This document shows, one piece after another, positions 37,969-49,529 of a DNA stretch of 64,000 nt. The translations under genes and the position numbers were made by a program. The notes under the pieces are model-generated. The model ran no database searches. It was given only the letters and a program-made list of their open reading frames with translations, and was not told the DNA's origin. Source of the DNA: Selaginella tamariscina (taxonomy: Eukaryota; Streptophyta; Lycopodiopsida; Selaginellales; Selaginellaceae); assembly GCA_003024785.1 (NCBI GenBank), contig PUQB01000412.1, forward strand, positions 62,001 through 126,000, in the 5' to 3' direction. Position 1 is the first letter of the stretch; each line of letters opens with the position of its first letter.

Positions 37969-38639
37969 TTTCTTGTATCACCATACATGCAAGTTGTAAC
38001 TAAAATGGGCATGGCTATAGTCCCATTTCATAATAATTAACAATTTTAGTTATTTAATTAGCATTTTATAATATTAAAGGAATATTCTTTAGAATATATG
38101 TTTAAAAACAGAATATTCTTTAGAATATTCTATTTTGTAATTGACCCTTTAATAAATTATAGCATTCATTGAACAAAAATTAATAACATTATAAAAGTAG
38201 AAGGTATTAAATTATATAATATATTATATTTAAGATTAATATAAAATTAAGGAAGAACATAAGAGGTACATTATATAAATATTGATGTTGTTATTAAAAT
38301 ATTAATATTTAAATATAACATTATTAATTAAAAATTTGTACTAATAATATATATATATATACAAAATCCTATAATAATATAGTCAATCTTACATATCTTT
38401 TTATAAATTTATATAGTTAATAAACAATTTGGTACTATTATTAAAGAGTTTATAATAATTATGAATATTAAATATATGATATTTTATAATTTTGTAATTG
38501 CTTTAACTTAGAAAACATACATTCTCTTGCAGTTTTGTTAATCGTGATTTTATCAACGCTTCTTGACATTCATCCATACCGAATGGATTTAACATTTATA
38601 AAACATGCTGGGTCTTTTTGATTGGGAGACCATGTTTTC

Positions 38640-39835
38640 TTAGCATCCATTATATCTTTTGCTTCTTCTCGTGTCGCCTTTTTTGTGGTTTGAACCATGC
38701 AACCTTAACCATATTATTTTTTGTGATTACTTCAAGTGTGTCGATAATTTGAGTCATCCAAATAGGCTGATTATATGACACATTTGGAAACCATCATTAG
38801 TTTTTGAAGATCCTGGCAGCAATCAAAGTATGCTTTAGGTTTTTGGTTCCTTTGTCCAACAAAGTGTGGGGTTTGTACTTCCACATCACTACTGGCTTCT
38901 ATGTCATCTGTGCTTCAGTGATGTACATCTGGCTTCCCTCGCCACCTTGTTTTAGGCCAAAAAGGGTGTTGCAATTCTGTACTTGTGACAGTAGGCCCTT
39001 CCAACTCTCGAACAACAGTCTCCCAATAGTCGACCACATGCTTATATAGTTCTGAGTAACCAGTTGCCTTATCAGAATTCTTTGGCATCGATTTTTGAAC
39101 CCATGCCACATATTTTTTATGCCATCAATAATAACTCTTGTTCCTTGAGCTGGGCACTCAATGGAATAGGGTCTGGTTGTCCTTCTGGGAGAAGTGGCTT
39201 TCCATCCTCTCCACTTTTGAAGAGCATTAACCCTCTTTCGGTAACCACTCCTGCTCTGATGGCCGTAACTTGTACTGCATAATAGGTATACCATCTCGTA
39301 TGGAGAAAAAAATTGTAGCGGCACAAGGTGACCAACTAAAGAATCACTCCCTCTTTTATATACTCCTTGAGAAATTTTTTGAAGTCTGGCACCTCAGTCA
39401 CAAGCAAAGCACAACTTTTTTTGGAGATGCAATTTTCAAAAAGATTCATCATATGCGGTAAGGTAAGTGCACTTGTCCTTTTTGTAGAGTTGGAGACCTT
39501 GCTGAAGAACGCATCAATATCTTCATGAGTGTGACCAACCATAAGAAACTGAGCGTGATTGTTTCAAACACACCTTTGGCAAAAGCATTGACAAGTATGC
39601 TAGCACATATCTAGAAAATAAAAGTAAGTATGAGCTTGAGAAACCCTTAAGTAAAATGATTTACCTATTTTTGTTCTCGCCTGCACAATTATCCATCTGT
39701 AAAAGCAAATGACGAGGAAGCTTATTTGATGTTGAGGACACATGTACACTATTTGAGCTAGATCCCTCCACTGAACCATAACTCTTAACAAGGCCATCTA
39801 TTTTTTGTGCAGGCTACTGACAATGCCTCTCATAT
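38640..39835 (-). pseudogene. GHTHEDID-type (DUF7869-like) transposase, left arm and spacer
   Basis: Minus strand. The spacer exon (about 39835-39680) reads SSSNSVHVSSTSNKLPRHLL then LQMDNCAGENKNR; after an apparent intron the next exon (about 39600 down) reads FLMVGHTHEDIDAFFSKVSN, then CALLVTEVPDFKKFLKEYIK, RDGIPIMQYKLRPSEQEW and GKPLLPEGQPDPIPLSAQLK. The DN...ENKN and GHTHEDID pair is what I associate with the domain annotated DUF7869, found in plant and animal mobile elements and probably an RNase H-fold transposase core. Frame shifts are present. The N-terminus is not identified. Confidence 0.7.
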
Positions 39836-39908
39836 TCCCAAGTAGCCTCAAGTGCTAATGTATTCATGAGAGCAGTATGTAAATGCAAGTGCACTTACCT
39901 TATCGCAT

Positions 39909-40700
39909 ATGATGAATCTTTTTGAAAACTACATCTCCAAAAAAAGTTGTGCTTTGCTTGTGATTGAGGTGCCAGACTTCAAAAAATTTCTCAAGGAGTA
40001 TATAAAAGAGGGGAGTGATTCTTTAGTTGGTCACCTTGTGCCGCTACAATTCTTTTTCTCCATACGAGATGGTATACCTATTATGCAGTACAAGTTACGA
40101 CCATCAGAGCAGGAGTGGTTACCGAAAGAGGGGTTAATGCTCTTCAAAAGTGAAGAGAATGGAAAGCCACTTCTCCCAGAAGGACAACTAGACCTTATTC
40201 CATTGAGTGCCCAGCTCAAGGAACAAGAGGTTATTATTGATGCCATTAAAAAATATGTTGCATGAGTTCAAAAATCGATGCCAAAGAATTCTGATAAAGC
40301 AACTGGTTAGTCAGAACTATATAAGCATGTGGTCGACTATTGGGAGACTGTTGTTCGAGAGTTGGAAGGGCCTATTGTCACAAGTACAGAATTGTAACAC
40401 CCTTTTTGGCCTAAAACAAGGTAGTGAAAAGAGATTAAAATGACATCACTGAGCACAGACGACATAAAAGCCAGTAGTGATGTGGAAGTGCAAACCCCAT
40501 ACTTTGTTGAACAAAGGAACCAAAAACCTAAAGCATACTTTGATTGCTGCCAGGATCTTCAAAAACTAATGATGGTTCTCATTACTCCAAATGCGTCATA
40601 TAATCAGCCTATTTGGATGGGTCAAATTATCGACACACCTAAAGTAATCACAAAAAATAATATTATTAAGGTTGCATGGTTCAAACCACAAAAAAGGTGA
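39909..40700 (+). pseudogene. Transposase C-terminal part, right arm (inverted duplicate)
   Basis: Plus-strand copy of the left-arm coding sequence from MMNLFENYISKKSCALLV onward. It is open to about 40265, then shifted, with the distal part at 40440-40700 (DVEVQTPYFVEQRNQKPKAY, NQPIWMGQIIDTPKVITKNN, VAWFKPQKR). It lacks the DNCAGENKN and GHTHEDID core, so it cannot be catalytic. That all homologous coding sequence is repeated in both arms shows that the inverted arms include the 3' half of the gene. Confidence 0.75.
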
Positions 40701-41390
40701 CACGAAAAGGAAAGCGAAAGATATAATGGATGCCTAGAGAAAACACGGTCTCCCAATAAAAAAGACCCAGCATGTTTTATAAATGTTAAATCCATTCGAT
40801 ATGGGTGGATGTCAAGAAGCGTTGATAAAATCACGATTAACAAAACTGCAAGAGAATGTATGTTTTCTAAAGCTTAAAGCAATTACAAAATTATAAAATA
40901 TTATATATTTAATATTCATAATTATTATAAACTCTTTAATAATAGTACCAAATTGTTTACTTAACTATATAAATTTAAAAAACGATATGGAAGATTGACT
41001 ATATTATTATAGGATTTTGTATATTATATATATATTATTATTACTACAAATTTTTAATTAATAATGTTATATTTAAATATTAATATTTTAATAACAACAT
41101 CAATATTTATATAATGTACCTCTTATGCTCTTCCTTAATTGTTATATTAGGCAATATATTATATAATTTAATACTTTCTACTTTTATAATGTTATTAATT
41201 TTTGTTCAATAAATGTTATAATTTATTAAAAGGTCGAATACAAAATAGATTATTCTAAAGAATATTCTGTTTTCAAACATATATTCTAAAGAATATTCCT
41301 TAATATTAGAAAATGCTAATTAAATAGCTAAAATTGCTAATTATTAGGAAATAGGACTATAGCCATGCCCATTTTAGTTACAACTTGCAT

Positions 41391-42460
41391 GAATATCCCA
41401 TTAATATGTTATAAAGAAATGTAGATTAATTACTCGAGTAATTAAGAAAATGATATTAATATACACACTATGAACAGATTTTAAATTATACATAATAATA
41501 TATCATTTTATCTAATATATAGTCATATATAGTTTTAAAAATATATATTAATTTAATATGATAATAAGGTTTAACATAGGAATATTCTTGAAATAATAAG
41601 AAATTAATTGAGAAATTCCCATTAATATATACAAATGTAGAATAATTACTGAAATAATTAAAAATAGAGACTAATTTAATTATGATAATCAGGTTTAATA
41701 TTGAAATATTCTTCAAATATTAAGAAAATAATAAAGAATATCCCATTAATATAAGGAAATGTAAATTAATTACTCGAGTAATTAAGAAAATAATATTAAT
41801 AAACACACTATGAATATATTTTAAATGATACATAAGAATATATTAATTTATTTATTGTATAAGTATATATATATATATATATATATAATATAAACTTAAA
41901 ATATAATATATAGAATTAAGAATGTAGAATAATTATTAAAATTTCGTAATATTAAACAGCTTGAATCACTTGAATCATATTAAATACAATTTTATAAAAC
42001 TCATTAGAATTTGAGAGTATATATATCAGAGTGTTGATTATTTGTGTTAACTCATCTTAAATTTTATATTTTTTTTCTTTTAAAAATTTTGAATTTCTAA
42101 CATAAATATTGTCGGTCTGACATGTAAATTTGAAAATGCATTTAATTTCCCACTCAAATTCAGATCTGGTTCTTTCTACGACAAGGGTTTCTTCATTTCT
42201 GTAATTTTCACTCTTCAGATCTTCTTTTTTCTTAGTGACAGCTCATGAGCGACATTAAATTGGGTGCTATTGTTTATAAAAAACACGGCGCCTTTAGTGC
42301 TGTTTACAAGTATTATAAACATATTTAGAAATACTTATAAAGATTCACTCTTTTACATTCTCTCTTAAAATTAGAATTTAGGGATTTAGGAATGCATTAG
42401 AATTACATTAATTTCGTTAGAGATTTATCCAGTTTAAACATCCTTTCTACTTAATATTCT
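41391..42460. other. AT-rich spacer
   Basis: No gene. A segment of about 70 bp recurs (TATTAATAAACACACTATGA-like at about 41450 and 41800, each after TAGATTAATTACTCGAGTAATTAAGAAAATRATA), an imperfect duplication of roughly 350 bp spacing. 42170-42450 is less AT-rich and resembles transcribed 5' leader, but nothing specific can be named. Confidence 0.5.
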
Positions 42461-42469
42461 CGGTTAGTT

Positions 42470-43155
42470 GGGGCGGCCGGATTAATCCGGCCATTTCTTT
42501 TTCGCCTCTTAGAAGAGGTGGCGAGATTAATATCGCCACTAGCTCTTCGAAAGACATGACAGGATTAATCTAGGCAATGCTTCTCCACCTCTGAAAAAGA
42601 GCAGCGTGATTAATCCCACTAATAACTTTCTCAATTGATTAAGAGTTTACCAGAATTTATTAGAAAGAGTTGTTGGTTGGATTAATCCCGCTAACCATTC
42701 TAAGAAGCAGAGAAGGGGTGGCAGGATTAATCTCGTCACCACTTCCTTATTTTAAATTTGTGGGCAGGATTTATTCCGTCAATCAATTTCAACGCAGAAA
42801 AGCATTGGCAGGACTAATCCCGCCACCCCCTCGAGATCTCTCTGAAATCATAACTTCAAAGAGAGTTGTGGGCGAGATTAATTCCGCAACCTATTCCCCG
42901 TTGGTGAGAGTTGTGGGCGGGATTAATCCCACTGACTCTTCTCGTCGAAGGGTGTTGCGGCGGGATTAATCCCACCGCCTCTTCCTCGTCGGAGGGAGTT
43001 GGAATCCCGCCGACTCTTCCTCATCGGAGGGAGTCGATGGCGGGATTAATCCCGCCAGCTCTTTCCCGTCGAAGGGAGTCGGCAACGAGATTAATCCCGC
43101 CGGCCCTTCCTCGTTGGAGAAAAGTCATGGGCGAGACTAATCCCGCCCACCAATT
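42470..43155. repeat. Satellite of palindromic units centred on GGGATTAATCCC
   Basis: About fifteen units spaced about 40-60 bp, each with a core close to GGCGGGATTAATCCCGCC; perfect or near-perfect at about 42476, 42912, 42958 and 43036, and diverged copies between (for example GGCGAGATTAATATCGCC). Spacers read CTCTTCCTCGTCGGAGGGAG and variants. GC content is far above the AT-rich neighbours. The 3' half is more regular than the 5' half. Plus-strand translation gives a repeating GLIPPAL-like peptide, probably incidental. Confidence 0.92.
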
Positions 43156-44190
43156 GTATTAATCAAGCATGAGATATTATCCCTATATATAATTATGTAC
43201 TATTGCACATGCATATTATTAAGCACCCGCAATTCAAATTTCTTAGAAATATTGCATATGGCACTGGAACTGTGGAAGTTCAAGATGATAATGCATCATG
43301 TTTAATATATGCCTAAGGATCTTGTGTGTACGTATGGGTGAACATCATTTGCAAACATGTTGAGGTTCTGGGAATGTAATTTGAAAAGAGTTCTCCTGTA
43401 TTGTGAAATTTGGATGAAGTCAAGGCTGACACAGAATATGCAAAGTCATAAACAAATAGTAGTAGGGAGAGGTATCATCATAGCTATAAATCCAATGAAA
43501 GCAGTATTAGAAGAGAAACTAGGGGCCGACTTCGTGGGTGTAGTTATGACAGAGGTTTCACCTAATGACACATTGCATTCTGGATCCCTCATGAGGTGGC
43601 AAACATTTGAATTAAGACAGCAAGATGGTTCAACATATTCTAGGTTGGATTTCAATAATAACAACCCGGAATGACAACCCATATTTTAAAAAGGTTCCTT
43701 GCATTGGTCCTATAGTAAGAAAAAGGCGATTCATGGGTTGTAGATCTTCCCTTGCAAATTTTGGCAAAAGGGTCAAGTTGCAAGTGTTACTAACATTTCC
43801 ATGATTGATTGCTGCAAGAAGAAGTGTTGTTAGATGAAAGACCGGAATGAAATTACCTAATGTAGACATGTCTTTCATACACTCACCCAAAAGCAAAGGC
43901 ATGAGTTTGTATATGCTGCACTAACTGGGTGTATTGATGAAATGGCCTTGGATATAGGTTATTAGAGTACATCCATGGTATTGAATAAGATGGCCATCTG
44001 CTTCAAAGCTTGGTACACTATATACAGGATCCCAAAGACCACGTTCTACCGTCGAGGGGGATGAGTGGCTAGATGGAGCGCGAACCTTAGTACATGGGAA
44101 CACTCTGCCCGTTCGTCACCCTTGTGGTGCCGGGTGCTTGCGCTTCCAGCATGGGTTTGATCAATAATACCCAGGAGCACCAATAGAGCA
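43156..44190. other. Unassigned region with weak ORFs
   Basis: A plus frame at 43357-43674 (GIIIAINPMKAVLEEKLGAD, DFVGVVMTEVSPNDT) and a minus frame at 43630-43902 are open, but neither is recognised and no splice structure supports them. They may be transposon-derived. Confidence 0.3.
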
Positions 44191-45300
44191 AGTGTGGACC
44201 ATCACAAAGCACGCACGTCATCTCCCTGTGTTTTTAGCCGCTTCTCGCTATTGTTGCACCTGGGTTGGTAGGGTTGCTGCTCTTGGGAACAAGACCTACG
44301 ACTCTGGTCTCTTGACCATGACCTCCTGCGAGATTGGTTGTTCCCTTCCGCTTTATGTTCCACCGTCAATGCGGTCGTTTGTGGTAGCCTATTGCTCAAA
44401 AGTTTGGCTAGTCAATAGCAATCGTTTATGTTGTGGGACTCGCAGATGTTACATACCCAACAATATTTGTCCCCATGTGCGGTGTATCCCAGTTGAGCTA
44501 ATGTTACAATTAAGTCTTCCTTCTGTGCTGCCACCCGGTGGGTTTCCCCTCTCTATAGCTGCATGTCCCAACCATCTCCTTTCTTATAGGTTTTGGGATA
44601 TCTAAGGGGTTTTCCTCGTCCATGGTGGTGTCGTCGGCCCCTTCAGTGTCTAATTTGTCCTGCATCTTCCTCTCCTGGAGTCTTTTAGCTTCCCGCTTCT
44701 CTACCTTCTTAGCATACTGGAGTAACTTGTCGAACGTTTGGTCGTCGTCTAGCTTGATCCACTTGTAGATCTCCTGCCGCAGTCCCTTTTGATACTACAT
44801 CTTCTTGGTTAGGTTGACTAGGGCGTCCCTTAGTCGAGCGATGTACCCCAACATGTGGACTGTGTATTCGTCAACTGATTCTCCCACTTTCTGCTTCAAG
44901 GTTGTTAGCTTCTGGATTACCTCTTCCTTGCTCTTTTCCTCTTGAAAGGTATCTGAAATGCCCTCCGTACAATTTTTCTAGAGAGCTGCTTTGTTTGCCT
45001 CGTGGAATTGCATTCACCAGGCGTGTGCCTTTTTTTTTTCTAGAGTGCATGCAAATGCACTCAGCTTCTTGTGGTTGTTGCTTACACTCCTTATCTTGCA
45101 TACCTGCTCAAACTTGTGTACATGCTGGTCTACGTCTTCACCCTTTGCTCCTCAGAATGCGGGTAAGGGCACTATTATTATGCTCTCCTACATCCAATTG
45201 AGTGTGCAGGCTAGTAAGGTCACCAGATCAATTCCCATGACGTCCCGTTGAGCATGGGAGGTGCTTTATTCGGACCCTCTGCTTCGAACGTGTTGTAGTT
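44190..45300 (-). pseudogene. Gypsy gag remnant with zinc-knuckle region
   Basis: Read on the minus strand, about 44990-44700 gives EEVIQKLTTLKQKVGESVDE, YTVHMLGYIARLRDALVNL, then LRQEIYKWIKLDDDQTFDKL and LLQYAKKVEKREAKRLQERK, the pattern of a Retrotrans_gag capsid domain (a QKxGES segment followed by a short helical repeat). About 44470-44430 reads YCWVCNICESHNINDC, a CCHC-like zinc knuckle. An upstream part (45546-45220) is Pro/Arg-rich. Frames are interrupted. Protease and RT are not adjacent. Confidence 0.65.
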
Positions 45301-45479
45301 TACGTCTCGGTATTCTGCTGGTACCTTTCTCCTCCCTCTCACCCCCGCCCTCCGATTGAGGGTGGGTGACGAGGACGGGCTCCTCCAGTTGCCCCTCAAG
45401 GGCCCTTTTGCAGGACCAACCTGACGGTTGGTGGTGCAACATACCTTGTTGGATGGTATTCTCTCATCTAGAGAGTGGC

Positions 45480-45720
45480 TTTGTAGGACCGTGCAACCCT
45501 GCAAAATCCCCTCGTGATGTCGAGAAGGTTGTGGTTGATGGGGCAAATTCTCTTCGCCCTAAGACAATATCCCTTTGTCTCGTGGTGGTTGTGGCTATGC
45601 CATGTGCCCTTACAAAATTCCCTCGTAGGGTCAATATGGTCTTGGTTGCTCGAGCAGATTTCCCTTGCCTTGGGATGAAATCCCCTCGTCCCTTGCCCAG
45701 AGTGACCACTGTGTGGCCCC
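45480..45720. repeat. Imperfect short tandem repeat near gag
   Basis: Three to four loosely related units of roughly 70 bp, each containing AAATCCCCTCGT or a variant, then GGTTGTGGTTG-like and CTTCGCCCTAAGACA-like strings. The minus-strand translation repeats an RGDF/RGNF pattern. It may encode a repetitive N-terminal part of gag or be a leader repeat. Confidence 0.5.
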
Positions 45721-47150
45721 CCTTGCTAGCACCTTTTCCCGATCCGTTAGTTCATTGACGTCCAGTCGCCTTTATGCAGGTGGTCGTCCCATGTGTACTT
45801 CAGCCTTCTGAAGCCTTGGGTTCTCATCCTGGTAACCACCTTGGCTTGTTGCATTATCTAAACTCCTAATGCAGAAGTTGTTTAGTTAGTAATCGGTGCC
45901 CCTCCCTATGGGGGCCTTCCAGATAAGGTGCTTCCTCCCCTCTTTTTGGGCATCCAAGGTCCTTCCACCTTACCCTAGTGGGTCACGCCATCCATGAGTT
46001 TCCTACCTTACGTCCCTCATAGCGTTGGCTACGCTGGACCTCCAGCTCTCGTCCCCTATCGCTATCCACGCTGATTTCACTGCCTCGAGATTCCTGCCTC
46101 CAGTGCAGGCCTTCCCTCTCATGGGGTTTTCATGCACAGGGTCTCCTCCCTTGGGATACTCGTCGAACACTTTGTCTTATTAATCCAGATGAGGAGTACA
46201 TGAGGAGGGGGTTTAGGATTTGTGTAAAAGTAGTTTCACATAGATTTCTAATGTAACAATTAAAAATACAAGAGTTTCCAAGGTACTTTATTACAAGCAA
46301 CTATGTGCATGTAGATGAAAACTTTGGTATAATCGTAGATGTAGACAAGGATAGTGAGAGAGAGCTATTTTATATTGGTTGACACAACTTGGAGAACTTG
46401 TAGGGTTTTACAAGCTTGATGAAACTCAAAGGTCACAAGTTGCCTTTAACGGAATCTCTTTTTTAGCTATTTAAAGATTTTCAAGATAATTTAATAGCTT
46501 ACATCATTGAATATGATTAAACAGTGTGTACCATTTTATAAAATAGTTCAAAAAGAAGAAGTAATGAAATTGAAGGATGTTTCAAGTGGTTTTCAATATG
46601 CTTTAATTTTTCATTAGAAAAAGCATCAAAAGTTTTAAGGGTTCATCCTCTTTGTTGGACATATGATGGTTATCTAACAAAGAAAAACATAACTATGATA
46701 TTTATAAGATGGAAGAAGTTTAAAAGAGTCTTGCCTCATAATGTGTTATTTGATAACAAACTCAAATACCATGTTATAAATGCACATACATGGCTAATTT
46801 GACCATATGGGATCTCTACACCATGCAAAAAATCATATGCATAGAAATAAAACACTAACCTTGGTGAAAAAAAAAGATCAGCCAATGCAAAGTGTTTAGC
46901 ATCGCAGGCGCAAGTTTCACTCATACATGACTTACCTCATGTGCACTAGAAGGTGTTAAGATGGCCTCTACCCGGACACTGCGAGGGTTTGTGTACATGT
47001 GAGGAGGAGTTCTCCTAGGTGTGGTGGTTCCACCTCCTGATTGTATGCTACCGGCTTAGGAGCGAGCCAAGAGGAGAGTACATGGAGAAGGTGGTGGATA
47101 AAAGGAGTAATTATACATATATTGCCTGTCTGAGTACAAAGCTGCCCTAG
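45721..47150. other. Gypsy leader-like and AT-rich DNA, no gene seen
   Basis: 45720-46180 is GC-richer and probably belongs to the gag/leader of the minus-strand Gypsy element. 46200-47150 is AT-rich, with only short frames and nothing recognisable. Confidence 0.4.
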
Positions 47151-47440
47151 AGAAGGTGGAGCAAGATACAAAGAAGAAGACCGACCGACTAGAAGTACCC
47201 CGACCCACTACAAGCCTTCCTACTTATATAGTGGGTTGCTTAGTGTTAGACCCTAGGTACAGGTGGCACGCTCTCATTGATCTGCCACCCTGTAACAGAG
47301 TCCTGCCTATAGCATTTATGCGCCTTCTACATGCGTGTTGTCTTGAGTACCTTGGTAGTTGATCCGGACGATTGGATCTATCCATGTGTTAAAGGCCGCC
47401 TGACAATTGTCATGTCCATACATGTTGTACCTTTTACAGC
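47151..47440 (-). repeat. LTR-like sequence, copy 2
   Basis: Matches 35224-35510 in the same orientation, including CTTATATAGTGGG (47224-47236; TATA box on the minus strand) and GTTGATCCGGACGATTGGAT. Placed upstream of the minus-strand gag remnant, it fits a 5' LTR of the same or a sister element, with the gag to its left. The two copies are clearly diverged. Confidence 0.65.
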
Positions 47441-47469
47441 TCGATTGCTTCGTCCCGCCGCTTGTTTGC

Positions 47470-47745
47470 AAAAGAGACTAACATGGTGAATATTATAGTC
47501 TTATAATGTGGCAATCGTACATATATAAATAGTGATAAATGAGTAAGTTATGTGTGAAATTAATTGTATTCAAAGCCAATATTAGTTGTAGGATAAATTG
47601 TTGCATGTTTTAAGTGTGATGTTGGTCGACGGTGGTTTGACCACCGGCAACTTCATAACATTATAAGACTTTATAATATTCACCATGTTAGTCTCTTTTA
47701 CTTCATAACATTATAAGACTTTATATTATTCACCATGTTAGATGC
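47470..47745. repeat. Inverted and tandem copies of a 45-52 bp unit
   Basis: The unit with TTATAAGACTTTATAATATTCACCATGTTAG occurs twice in tandem (about 47650-47745) and once inverted (about 47473-47512, ACTAACATGGTGAATATTAT). A hairpin can form across about 140 bp. Confidence 0.8.
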
Positions 47746-48340
47746 TTTTACTTTATAACATTTTTCACATAACATGCCACAACTAATAATACCATTTAAA
47801 CCAATGAATAAAACATAGAAACAAACCCCTTAATTTCACACAATTCAATTGCACACTAATCCCACTATTATACCCGCTACCTTACACCTTAAGTGAGAAC
47901 TCTGAAATAATACATTAAAAAAATACATGAAACTGGGATACTCATGAAATGGTATATATGTACAAAATAAAACTATTTTTATAAAAGGATCATGATCTTT
48001 CTAAAAAAACTTTTTAAATATATCTAACATATACCTTACAATATCTTCTCTTGTAAACATATTCTCTCTTGCAAAAAAAGAAACACTTTTTCAACTGTAT
48101 AACATGAGCAATTCAAATCATAATTCATCTTGAATATGATACAAAGGCAAAACAATTTAACAAAAAACTTAGAATTAATTTTTTGTACTTCAAACTCTTA
48201 AAATAAATAAGAATAGCAAACTAAACTTGAGTTTGCAACTAATTTGTTTATTTAAATATCTATAGAATATTCCATCACTAAAAACTATTCCATGTGAAAA
48301 AAAATAAATAAATAACTAACCAAAGAAAAAAAAACCCTTA
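47746..48340. other. AT-rich upstream region of F-box copy 3
   Basis: No gene seen. The final 50 bp before the ATG at 48391 (GGATCAAGGTAC, TAGATAATCATGAAG) are conserved with copy 1 and represent the likely 5' UTR. Confidence 0.5.
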
Positions 48341-48390
48341 TAATTTTGGATCAAGGTACAAATTTCCCTTTGGTAGCGACGTAGATAATC

Positions 48391-49529
48391 ATGAAGAGCG
48401 CTAGCTCCCATTATAAGATGTGTCAGTGTTTGGGTAGCGTTAACAAGCATCCCATGATTCAATACACCGAGGAGGGCCCGTTGTTCACTAGCGATCTTCT
48501 CGTTAAGATTTTAGAACATGTTGGTGAGTTGAGAGACATCTACAGGTGCCTTCTGGTTTCCAAGTTTTGGAATCAAGTTATAGGGACTCACAATTGGTCT
48601 GCGTTGTGGGAGAAAGAGGGGGCTTGGATTTTCATAAAAGGAGTAGGGGAGCGAGACTACGCATCTTCTGTTGTGGCTCAGAACGAGTTTTCAATGTGTC
48701 AAAGCTCTGGGATGGGGAGGACCTCCGTCTTTATCACTTCATCCCAAGGTCTTACCTTGAGTTATGATGACTATAAGAAATGCTTTGTAGTGGCAAACCC
48801 TCTATGCAACAAGTTCCACCCATACCACGCCAAGACATGGTGGAACATCAGAGCCTGCCAGACCTCTTTGTTATGGATGCTGCCTCGGGGTCTTACGTTA
48901 TCCGCAGGTACAATTCAACACGAGAAGTATGTTACGAGTCACAGAGCCCTTGTTGGCAGGATGGTGAGGAGACTTGTGAGTCATTTCGTTTGCTGGGGTT
49001 TAAGGGTTGCTTTATGGCTGCTGGGGGAGGAGGCCCTCGGTTGGATGCGTATCTAAAGCAGTACCAGACTGATATACTCAAGTTGTCAGTTGATAAGGAT
49101 CTAATGCGTGCCTGGTCTGCTGGGCCAAACTTCCAAGTGAGATGGTTCAATGAGTTTTGCAAGAAACACTGCTTTCGCAACTATTGCTACAAGACACGCA
49201 ACATTTTGGTGGATTGCATGCTCAAGGAGACGAGTATCCAAGAAACTCACTTACTTGTCTTGGAGCTTTTGGTGGCTCCTGACATGACATGGAGGTGGGT
49301 AAAGCTGGGTTGCATCGTATTGGGAGATTGTTCACTAGAGGATACGCGTTTCGGTCTTGTTGAAGACTTCATTATTGCATGGTCCAATGCGCCCGAGAGG
49401 CCAGCATTTGCTCCCAAGTTGTTCAGCCTTACCCACAACCAGTGGAGGGAGCTTCCCTCAGGGTATAGAGTGGTTGCTGCTTTTAAGCCGGATCCCTTGG
49501 CTAAACCCTATTTTTCTGGGCTGGAATAA
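48391..49529 (+). pseudogene. F-box copy 3, full length but frame-broken
   Basis: Homologous to copy 1 end to end; the F-box-like segment reads PLFTSDLLVKILEHVGELRD then YRCLLVSKFWNQVI. Three frame changes: one C missing at about 48660 (DYRIFCC context), a compensating change at about 48715, and one C missing at about 48822 before PRQD. The distal frame is open from 48780 to the stop at 49527-49529 (CESFRLLGFKGCFMAAGGGG, SAGPNFQVRWFNEFCKKH, FSLTHNQWRELPSGYRV, DPLAKPYFSGLE). The missing bases fall in short C runs, so sequencing indels are a real alternative to pseudogenisation. If intact it would be about 380 residues. Confidence 0.85.

Larger units (their letters stand above)
37985..41390. 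mobile_element. 3.4-kb palindromic DNA transposon with about 1.5-kb inverted arms
   Basis: Left arm 37985-39474 and right arm 39889-41390 are inverted copies that differ by many substitutions and small indels; a unique spacer of about 414 bp lies between them. Both ends carry GTTGTAACTAAAATGGGCAT (left forward, right as complement), then an AT-rich 0.5 kb with AATATTCTTTAGAATATT, then transposase C-terminal coding sequence. The same end occurs at 27195 and 53037. The spacer and inner left arm encode the transposase core. Fold-back elements of this kind form very long hairpins. Confidence 0.9.

Noticed and set aside
37985..41390. Palindrome as an assembly mirror artefact
   Set aside because: The arms differ at many positions and the same ends recur elsewhere in the window, so a simple inverted assembly duplicate is unlikely.
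42470..43155. CRISPR-like array
   Set aside because: Regular spacing but palindromic core, variable similar spacers and a eukaryotic context; it is a satellite.
42670..43162. Repeating GLIPPAL-like peptide ORFs over the satellite
   Set aside because: Products of translating a palindromic DNA repeat; frames shift between units.
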